Part shown: positions 54,728 to 64,000 of the stretch, in pieces
Numbering within the stretch: the first letter of the stretch is position 1
Layout: each line of letters starts with the position of its first letter
NCBI RefSeq assembly: GCF_020283565.1
Contig: NC_060061.1
Coordinates: forward strand, 27,875,362-27,939,361
DNA: 64,000 nucleotides
Direction of reading: 5' to 3'
Source: Trifolium pratense
Taxonomy: Eukaryota; Streptophyta; Magnoliopsida; Fabales; Fabaceae
Made by a program: the position numbers and the translations under genes
Notes under the pieces: generated by a model
Database searches by the model: none
What the model was told of the DNA's origin: nothing
What the model saw: only the letters and a program-made list of their open reading frames with translations

Positions 54728-57700
54728 GGGTCGTTTTTATGGTTTTTGGCCAATTTTAGTGTTTGTAGTCGTTTTTATGGTTTTTGGCATATTTTAGAGT
54801 TTGTAGTTGTTTTTATGGTTTTTGGCCTATTTTAGGGTGGTTTTTATGGTTTTTGGCCAATTTTAGTGTTTATAGTTGTTTTTAGGCTTAATTAATAAAA
54901 TGGTCCCTTAAAGACATTTTTGGTTTTAGATTGGTCCCTTAAAGAAAAAAAGGTCCAAATAGGTCCCTTAAAGAAAAAAAAGTCCGAATAGGTCCCTTAA
55001 AGACATCTACGTTAATCAGTATGGTCCCTAAAAAGAGGTCTAAATAGGACCAAACTGATTAACGGATATGTCTTTAAGGGACCTATTCGGACCTTTTTTT
55101 CTTTAAGGGACCTATTTAGACATTTTTTCCTTTAAGGGACCAATATGAAACCAAAAATCTCTTTAAGGGACCATTTTATTAATTAAGCCTTGTTTTTATG
55201 GTTGTTGGGCTATTTTAGTGTTTGTAGTCGTTTTTATGGTTTTTGGCATATTTTAGGCTCGATATTTGGGTTTTTGGCCAATTTTGGTGTTTGCAGTCGT
55301 TTTTATGGTTTTTAGCTATTTTAGTGTATGTAGTCGTTATTATTGTTTTTGGCCAATTTTAGTGTTTGTAGTCGTTTTTATGGTTATTGACCAATTTTAG
55401 GGTCGTTTTTATGGTTTTGGCCAATTTTAGTGTTTGTAGTCGTTTTATGGTTTTTGGCCAATTTAAGGTTGTTTTTATGGTTTTTGGCTAATTTTAGTGT
55501 TTACAGTCGTATTTATGGTTTTTGGCCAATTTTAGTGTTTGTAGTCGTTTTATGGTTTTTGGCCTATTTTAGTGTTTGTAGTCGTTTTTATGGTTATTGA
55601 CCAATTTTAGGGACGTTTTTATGGTTTTTGGCCTATTTTAGTGTTTGTAGTCGTTTTTATGGTTTTTGGCCTATTTTAGGGTCGATATTTGGGTTTTTGG
55701 GCAATTTTAGTGATGTAATCGTTTTTATGAGTTTTGGCTAATTTTAGTGTTTATAGTCGTTTTTATGGTTTTTGGCCTATTTTAGGGTCGTTTTTATGGT
55801 TTTTGGCCAATTTAAAGTTGGTTTTATGGTTTTTGGCTAATTTTAGTGTTTGTCGTCGTTTTTATGGTTTTTTGCCTTTTTTAGGGTCGATATTTGGGTT
55901 TTTGGGCAATTTTAGTGATGTAATCGTTTTTTTAGGTTTTGGCTAATTTTAGTGTTTGTAGTCGTTTTATGGTTTTTGGCCAATTTAAGGTTGTTTTTAT
56001 GGTTTTTGGCTAATTTTAGTGTTTGTAGTCGTTTTTATGGTTATTGACCAATTTTAGGGACGTTTTTATGGTTTTGGCCAATTTTAGTGTTTGTAGTCGT
56101 TTTTATGGTTTTTTGCCTATTTTAATGTTTGTAGTCGTTTTTATGGTTTTTGGCCTATTTTAGGGTGGTTTTTATGGTTTTTGGCCAATTTTAGTGTTTA
56201 TAGTTGTTTTTATGGTTGTTGGCCAATTTTAGTGTTTGTAGTCGTTTTTATGATTTTTGGCCTATTTTAGTGTTTGCAGTCGTTTTTATGGTTTTTAGCA
56301 TATTTTAGGGTCGATATTTGGGTTTTTGGCCAATTTTGGTGTTTTTAGTCGTTTTTATTGTTTTTGGCCAATTTTAGTGTTTGTAGTCGTTTTTATGGTT
56401 TTTGGCCAATTTTAGTGTTTGTAGTCGTTTTTATAGTTTTTGGCCAATTTTAGGGTCGTTTTTATGGTTTTTGGCTAATTTTAATGTTTATAGTCGTTTT
56501 TTTGGTTTTTGGGCAATTTTAGTAGTTGTAGTCGTTTTTATGGTTTTGGCCAATTTTAGTGTTTTTAGTCGTTTTATTTTTTTTGGCCAATTTTAGTGTT
56601 TGTAGTCGTTTTTATGGTTTTTGGCCACAATTTTAGGGTCGTTTTTATGGTTTTTGGCCAATTTTAGTGTTTGTAGTCGTTTTTATGGTTTTTGGCCTAT
56701 TTTAGTGTATGTAGTCGTTTTTATTGTTTTTGGTCAATTTTAGTGTTTGTAGTCGTTTTTATGGTTTTTGGCCTATTTTAGAGTTTGTAGTTGTTTTTAT
56801 GGTTTTTGGCCTATTTTAGGGTCGTTTTTATGGTTTTTGGCCAATTTTAGTGATGTAATCGTTTTTATGGGTTTTGGCTAATTTTAGTGTTTGTAGTCGT
56901 TTTATGGTTTTGGGCCAATTTAATGTTGTTTTTATGGTTTTTGGCTAATTTTAGTGTTTGTAGTCGTTTTTATGGTTTTTGGCCTATTTTAGGGTCGATA
57001 TTTGGGTTTTTGGCCAATTTTAGTGTTTGTAGTCATTTTTATTGTTTTTGGCTATTTTAGTGTATGTAGTCGTTTTTATTGTTTTTGACCAATTTTAGTG
57101 TTTGCAGTTGTTTTTATGGTTATTGACCAATTTTAGGGTCGTTTTTATGGTTTTTGGCCTATTTTAGTGTTTGTAGTCGTTTTTATGGTTTTTGGCCTAT
57201 TTTAGGGTCGATATTTGGGTTTTTGGGCAATTTTAGTGATGTAATCGTTTTTATGGGTTTTGGCTAATTTTAGTGTTTATAGTCGTTTTTATGGTTTTTG
57301 GCCTATTTTAGGGTCGTTTTTATGGTTTTTGGCCAATATTAGTGTTTATAGTCGTTTTTATGGTTGTTGGCCAATTTTAGTATTTGTAGTCGTTTTTATG
57401 GTTTTTGGCCTATTTTAGTGTTTGTAGTTGTTTTTATGACTTTTGACCTATTTTAGGGTCGATATTTGGGTTTTTGGGCAATTTTAGTGTTTGTAATCGT
57501 TTTTATGGGTTTTGGTCAATTTTAGTGTTTGTAGTCGTTTTTATAGTTTTTGGGCAATTTTAGGGTCGTTCTTATCGTTTTTGGCTAATTTTAGTGTTTA
57601 TAGTCGTTTTTATGGTTTTTGGCCAATTTTAGTGTTTGTAGTCGTTTTTATGGTTTTTGGCCTATTTTAGTGTTTGTAGTGGTTTAATGGTTTTTGGCCT

Positions 57701-60700
57701 ATTTTAGGGTCGTTTTTATGGTTTTTGGCCAATTTTAGGGTCGTTTTTATGGTTTTGGCCAATTTTAGTGTTTGTAGTCGTTTTTATGGTTTTTGGCCTA
57801 TTTTAGGGATAGTGTATGTAGTCGTTTTTATTGTTTTTGGCCAATTTTAGTGTTTGTAGTCGTTTTTATGGTTATTGACCAATTTTAGGATCGTTTTTAT
57901 GGTTTTGGCCAATTTTAGTGTTTGTAGTCGTTTTTATGGTTTTTGGCCACAATTTTAGGGTCGTTTTTATGGTTTTTGGCCAATTTTAGTGTTTGTAGTC
58001 GTTTTTATGGTTTTTGGCCTATTTTAGTGTATGTAGTCGTTTTTATTGTTTTTGGTCAATTTTAGTGTTTGTAGTCGTTTTTATGGTTTTTGGCCTATTT
58101 TAGAGTTTGTAGTCGTTTTTATGGTTTTGGCCAATTTTAGTGTTTATAGTCGTTTTTATGGTTGTTGGCCAATTTTGTAGTCGTTTTTAGGGTTTTTGGG
58201 CTATTTTAGTGTTTGTAGTCGTTTTTATGGTTTTTGGCCTATTTTAGTGTTTGTAGTCGTTTTTATGGTTATTGACCAATTTTAGGGTCGTTTTTATGGT
58301 TTTGGCCAATTTTAGTGTTTGTAGTCGTTTTATGGTTTTTGGCCAATTTAAGGTTGTTTTTATGGTTTTTGGCTAATTTTAGTGTTTACAGTCGTATTTA
58401 TGGTTTTTGGCCAATTTTAGTGTTTGTAGTCGTTTTATGGTTTTTGGCCTATTTTAGTGTTTGTAGTCGTTTTTATGGTTATTGACCAATTTTAGGGACG
58501 TTTTTATGGTTTTTGGCCTATTTTAGTGTTTGTAGTCGTTTTTATGGTTTTTGGCCTATTTTAGGGTCGATATTTGGGTTTTTGGGCAATTTTAGTGATG
58601 TAATCGTTTTTATGAGTTTTGGCTAATTTTAGTGTTTATAGTCGTTTTTATGGTTTTTGGCCTATTTTAGGGTCGTTTTTATGGTTTTTGGCTAATTTTA
58701 GTGTTTGTAGTCATTTTTATGGTTTTTGGCCTATTTTAGGGTCGATATTTGGGTTTTTGGCCAATTTTGGTGTTTGTAGTCATTTTTATTGTTTTTGGCT
58801 ATTTTAGTGTATGTAGTCGTTTTTATTGTTTTTGGCCAATTTTAGTGTTTGCAGTTGTTTTTATGGTTATTGACCAATTTTAGGGTCGTTTTTATGGTTT
58901 TTGGCCTATTTTAGTGTTTGTAGTCGTTTTTATGGTTTTTGGCCTATTTTAGGGTCGATATTTGGGTTTTTGGGCAATTTTAGTGATGTAATCGTTTTTA
59001 TGGGTTTTGGCTAATTTTAGTGTTTATAGTCGTTTTTATGGTTTTTGGCCTATTTTAGGGTCGTTTTTATGGTTTTTGGCCAATATTAGTGTTTATAGTC
59101 GTTTTTATGGTTGTTGGCCAATTTTAGTGTTTGTAGTCGTTTTTATGGTTTTTGGCCTATTTTAGTGTTTGTAGTCGTTTTTATGACTTTTGACCTATTT
59201 TAGGGTCGATATTTGGGTTTTTGGGCAATTTTAGTGTTTGTAATGGTTTTTATGGGTTTTGGTCAATTTTAGTGTTTGTAGTCGTTTTTATAGTTTTTGG
59301 GCAATTTTAGGGTCGTTTTTATCGTTTTTGGCTAATTTTAGTGTTTATCGTCGTTTTTATGGTTTTTGGCCAATTTTAGTGTTTGTAGTCGTTTTTATGG
59401 TTTTTGGCCTATTTTAGTGTTTGTAGTCGTTTTTATGGTTTTTGGCCTATTTTAGGGTTAGTGTATGTAGTCGTTTTTATTGTTTTTGGCCAATTTTAGT
59501 GTTTGTAGTCGTTTTTATGGTTATTGACCAATTTTAGGGTCGTTTTTATGGTTTTGGCCAATTTTAGTGTTTGTAGTCGTTTTTATGGTTTTTGGCCTAT
59601 TTTAGGGTTAGTGTATGTAGTCGTTTTTATTGTTTTTGGCCAATTTTAGTGTTTGTAGTCGTTTTTATGGTTATTGACCAATTTTAGGGTCGTTTTTATG
59701 GTTTTGGCCAATTTTAGTGTTTGTAGTCGTCTTATGGTTTTTGGCCAATTTAAGGTCGTTTTTATGGTTTTTGGCCAATTTTAGAGTTTGTAGTTGATTT
59801 TATGGTTTTTGGCCTATTTTAGGGTCGTTTTTATGGTTTTTGGCCAATATTAGTGTTTATAGTCGTTTTTATGGTTGTCGGCCAATTTTTTAGTCGTTTT
59901 TATGGTTTTTGGCCTATTTTAGGGTCGATATTTGGAATTTTGGCCAATTTTGGTGTTTTTAGTCGTTTTTATGGTTTTTGGGCACAATTTTAGTGTTTGT
60001 AGTCGTTTTTATAGTTTTTGGGCAATTTTAGGGTCGTTTTTATCGTTTTTGGCTAATTTTAGTGTTTATAGTCGTTTTTATGGTTTTTGGGCAATTTTAG
60101 TGTTCGTAGTCGTTTTTATGATTTTTAACCAATTTTAGTGTTTGTAGTCGTTTTTATGGTTTTTGGCCTATTTTAGGGTCGTTTTTATGGTTTTTGACCA
60201 ATTTTAGTGTTTATAGTCGTTTTATTCTTTTTGGCCAATTTTAGTGTTTGTAGTCGTTTTTATGGTTTTTGGCCAATTTTAGGGTCGTTTTTATGTTTTT
60301 TGGCCAAAATTAGTGTTTGTAGTCGTTTTTATGGTTTTTGGCCTATTTTATAGTTTGTAGTTGTTTTTATGGTTTTTGGCCTATTTTAGGGTCGTTTTTA
60401 TGGTTTTTGGCCAAAAATAGTGTTTGTAGTCGTTTTTTTGGTTTTTGGCCTATTTTAGAGTTTGTAGTTGTTTTTATGGTTTTTGGCCTATTTTAGGGTC
60501 GTTTTTATGGTTTTTGGCCAAAATTAGTGTCTGTAGTCGTTTTTATGGGTTTTGTACTATTTTAGTGTTTGTAGTCGTTTTTATGGTTTTTGGCCTGTTT
60601 TAGGGTCGATATTTGGGTTTTTGGCCAATTTTTTTGTTTTTTGTCGTTTTTAAGGTTTTTGGCCTATTTTAGGGTCGAAATTTGGGTTTTTGGGCAATTT

Positions 60701-63700
60701 TGGTGTTTGTAGTCGTTTTTATGGTTTTTGTCCGATTTTAGTGTTTGTTGTCGTTTTTATGGTTTTTGGCCAATTTTGTAGTCGTTTTTATGGTTATTGA
60801 CCAATTTTAGGGTCATTTTTATGGTTTTGGCCAATTTTAGTGTTTGTAGTAGTTTTATGGTTTTTGGCCAATTTAAGGTTGTTTTTATGGTTTTTGGCTA
60901 ATTTTAGTGTTTGTCGTCGTTTTTATGGTTTTTGGCCTATTTTAGGGTCGATATTTGGGTTTTTGGGCAATTTTAGTGATGTAATCGTTTTTATGGGTTT
61001 TGGCTAATTTTAGTGTTTGTAGTCGTTTTATGGTTTTTGGCCAATTTAAGGTTGTTTTTATGGTGTTTGGCTAATTTTAGTGTTTGTACTCGTTTTTATG
61101 GTTATTGACCAATTTTAGGGTCGTTTTTATGGTTTTGGCCAATTTTAGTGTTTGTAGTCGTCTTATGGTTTTTGGCCAATTTAAGGTCGTTTTTATGGTT
61201 TTTGGCCTATTTTAGGGTCGTTTTTATGGTTTTTGACCAATATTAGTGTTTATAGTCGTTTTTATGGTTGTTGGCCAATTTTTTAGTCGTTTTTATGGTT
61301 TTTGGCCTATTTTAGTGTATGTAGTCGTTTTTATGGTTTTTGGCTAATTTTAGTGTTTGTAGTCGTTTTTATGGTTATTGACCAATTTTAGGGTCGTTTT
61401 TATGGTTTTGGCCAATTTTAGTGTTTGTAGTCGTCTTATGGTTTTTGGCCAATTTAAGGTCGTTTTTATGGTTTTTGGCCTATTTTAGGGTCGTTTTTAT
61501 GGTTTTTGACCAATATTAGTGTTTATAGTCGTTTTTATGGTTGTTGGCCAATTTTTTAGTCGTTTTTATGGTTTTTGGCCTATTTTAGTGTATGTAGTCG
61601 TTTTTATTGTTTTTGGCCAATTTTAGTGTTTGTAGTCGTTTTTATGGTTTTTGGCCTATTTTAGGGTCGTTTTTATGGTTTTTGGCCAATTTTAGGGTCG
61701 TTTTTATGGTTTTGGCCAATTTTAGTGTTTATAGTCGTTTTTATGGTTGTTGGCCAATTTTAGTGTTTGTAGTCGTTTTTATGGTTTTTGGCCTATTTTA
61801 GTGTTTGTAGTCGTTTTTATGGTTATTGACCAATTTTAGGGTCGTTTTTATGGTTTTGGCCAATTTTAGTGTTTGTAGTCGTTTTATGGTTTTTGGCCAA
61901 TTTAAGGTTGTTTTTATGGTTTTTGGCTAATTTTAGTGTTTGTCGTCGTTTTTATGGTTTTTGGCTTATTTTAGGGTCGATATTTGGGTTTTTGGGCAAT
62001 TTTAGTGATGTAATCATTTTTATGGGTTTTGGCTAATTTTAGTGTTTGTAGTCGTTTTATGGTTTTTGGCCAATTTAAGGTTGTTTTTATGGTTTTTGGC
62101 TAATTTTATTGTTTGTAGTCGTTTTTATGGTTTTTGGCCTATTTAAGAGTCGATATTTGGGTTTTTGGCCAATTTTGGTGTTTGCAGTCATTTTTATGGT
62201 TTTTAGCTATTTTAGTGTATGTAGTCGTTTTTATTGTTTTTGGCCAATTTTAGTGTTTGTAGTTGTTTTTATGGTTATTGACCAATTTTAGGGTCGTTTT
62301 TATGGTTTTTGGCCTATTTTAGGGTCGATATTTGGGTTTTTGGGCAATTTTAGTGATGTAATCGTTTTTATGGGATTTGGCTAATTTTAGTGTTTATAGT
62401 CGTTTTTATGGTTTTTGGCCTATTTTAGGGGCGTTTTTATGGTTTTTTGCCAATATTAGTGTTTATAGTCGTTTTTATGGTTGTTGGCCAATTTTAGTGT
62501 TTGTAGTCGTTTTTATGGTTTTTGGCCTATTTTAGTGTTTGTAGTCGTTTTTATGACTTTTGACCTATTTTAGGGTCGATATTTGGGTTTTTGGGCAATT
62601 TTAGTGTTTGTAATCGTTTTTATGGGTTTTGGTCAATTTTAGTGTTTGTAGTCGTTTTTATAGTTTTTGGGCCATTTTAGGGTCGTTTTTCTCGTTTTTG
62701 GCTAATTTTAGTGTTTATAGTCGATTTTATGATTTTTGGCCAATTTTAGTGTTTGTAGTCGTTTTTATGGTTTTTGGCCTATTTTAGTGTTTGTAGTCGT
62801 TTAATGGTTTTTGGCCTATTTTAAGGTCGTCTTTATGGTTTTTGGCCAATTTTAAGGTCGTTTTTATGGTTTTAGCCAATTTTAGTGTTTGTAGTCGTTT
62901 TTATGGTTGTTGGCCAATTTTAGTGTTTGTAGTCGTTTTTATGGTTTTTGGCCTATTTTAGTGTTTGTAGTCGTTTAATGGTTTTTGGCCTATTTTAGGG
63001 TCGTTTTTATGGTTTTTGGCCAATTTTAGGGTCGTTTTTATGGTTTTAGCCAATTTTAGTGTTTGTAGTCGTTTTTATGGTTTTTGGCCTATTTTAGGGT
63101 TAGTATATGTAGTCGTTTTTATTGTTTTTGGCCAATTTTAGTGTTTGTAGTCGTTTTTATGGTTATTGTCCAATTTTAGGGTCGTTTTTATGGTTTTGGC
63201 CAATTTTAGTGTTTGTAGTCGTCTTATGGTTTTTGGCCAATTTAAGGTCGTTTTTTATGGTTTTTAGCCAATTTTAGTGTTTGTAGTCGTTTTATGGTTT
63301 TTGGCCAATTTTAGAGTTTGTAGTTGATTTTATGATTTTTGGCCTATTTTAGGGTCGTTTTTATGGTTTTTGGCCAATATTAGTGTTTATAGTCGTTTTT
63401 ATGGTTGTTGGCCAATTTTTTAGTCGTTTTTATTCTTTTTGTCCAATTTTAGTGTTTGTAGTCGTTTTTATGGTTTTTGGCCTATTTTAGAGTTTGTAGT
63501 TGTTTTTATGGTTTTTGGCCTATTTTAGGGTCGTTTTTATGGTTTTTGGCCAATTTTAGGGTCGTTTTTAGGGTCGTTTTTTTGGTTTTGGCCAATTTTA
63601 GTGTTTATAGTCGTTTTTATGGTTGTTGGCCAATTTTGTAGTCGTTTTTAGGGTTTTTGGGCTATTTTAGTGTTTGTAGTCGTTTTTATGGTTTTTGGCC

Positions 63701-64000
63701 TATTTTAGTGTTTGTAGTCGTTTTTATGGTTATTGACCAATTTTAGGGTCGTTTTTATGGTTTTGGCCAATTTTAGTGTTTGTAGTCGTTTTATGGTTTT
63801 TGGCCAATTTAAGGTTGTTTTTATGGTTTTTGGCCTATTTTAGGGTCGATATTTGGGTTTTTGGGCAATTTTAGTGATGTAATCGTTTTTATGGGTTTTG
63901 GCTAATTTTAGTGTTTGTAGTCGTTTTATGGTTTTTGGCCAATTTAAGGTTGTTTTTATGGTTTTTGGCTAATTTTAGTGTTTGTAGTCGTTTTTATGGT
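54728..64000. repeat. Satellite-like array of 38-bp and 31-bp monomers
   Basis: The plus strand is almost wholly T and G. The 38-bp monomer consists of TGTTTGTAGTCG, then TTTTTATGG, then TTTTTGGCCAATTTTAG. A 31-bp variant replaces the first part by GGTCG, and another has GGTCGATATTTGGG. Over about 9.2 kb this gives roughly 250 monomers (estimate from length). Most carry the palindrome TTGGCCAA or the variant TTGGCCTA. The array runs off the window end. The short frames it contains (such as those at 55734 and 58619) come from 38+31=69 bp, a multiple of three, and are not genes. Confidence 0.95.
54885..55189. mobile_element. Foldback Mutator-type MITE inserted in the satellite (305 bp)
   Basis: Ends GGCTTAATTAATAAAATGG and its inverse are flanked by the perfect 9-bp duplication TTGTTTTTA (54876-54884 and 55190-55198). 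The arms carry repeated GGTCCCTTAAAG motifs. The flanking duplication is satellite sequence, so the array was there first. Confidence 0.9.

Noticed and set aside
55734..62291. Short plus-strand frames in the satellite that look like a repeated protein (MANFSV...FYGFWPIL)
   Set aside because: They arise because 38+31 bp keeps the frame. They end at random variants and show no start context or codon structure.

Overview
The window is plant nuclear DNA, very probably from a legume. It holds intron-bearing plant genes (an ISWI-associated homeobox-DDT protein, a DMP membrane protein and a NAC factor) in AT-rich sequence full of plant transposons: Ty1/copia and chromovirus-type LTR elements, Helitrons, Mutator-type foldback elements with 9-bp target duplications, and tRNA-derived SINEs. 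Placement in the legumes rests on the general look of the repeats and of the WDPG-motif retroelement protein, so it is an inference. No species is claimed.

Layout. 1-6183 is transposon debris: the end of an LTR, a copia leader/LTR remnant on the minus strand, and a ~180-bp tandem repeat split by a 2.3-kb solo LTR with an ATGAA target duplication. 6222-9446 holds a SINE-like fragment and three foldback elements, two of them sitting in (TA)n tracts. 9682-26450 (minus) is a complete 18-exon RLT1/RLT2-type gene, reconstructed here as an unbroken 1748-residue frame. Its introns carry a SINE, a foldback element, a solo LTR, two snRNA-promoter-like repeats and a very young 3.5-kb LTR element with an unrecognised 859-residue ORF. 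27616-37176 is a foldback element (9-bp target duplication) split by an 8.3-kb copia element whose gag-pol frame has three stop codons and no visible frameshift. 39567-40172 (minus) is an intronless DMP/DUF679 gene. 40538-47270 holds MITEs, two SINE copies, a short Helitron and a decayed Helitron helicase whose intron contains another foldback element. 47844-49752 is a 1.9-kb foldback element between long (TA)n tracts, with 15 tandem hairpins at its centre. 50585-54103 (plus) is a three-exon NAC gene of the SND2/NAC073 group, with short Helitrons in intron 2. 54728-64000 is a tandem array of 38-bp and 31-bp monomers that runs off the window.

How the parts relate. The three host genes are unrelated to each other and unbroken: one is a chromatin-remodelling partner, one a membrane protein, one a secondary-wall type transcription factor. 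The rest is mostly a stack of nested insertions whose order can often be read: tandem repeat before solo LTR, foldback before copia, satellite before foldback, Helitron gene before foldback. The most unusual items are the 859-residue ORF in the non-autonomous chromovirus-like element, the (TA)n-associated foldback elements, the hairpin array and the GT-rich 38/31-bp satellite.
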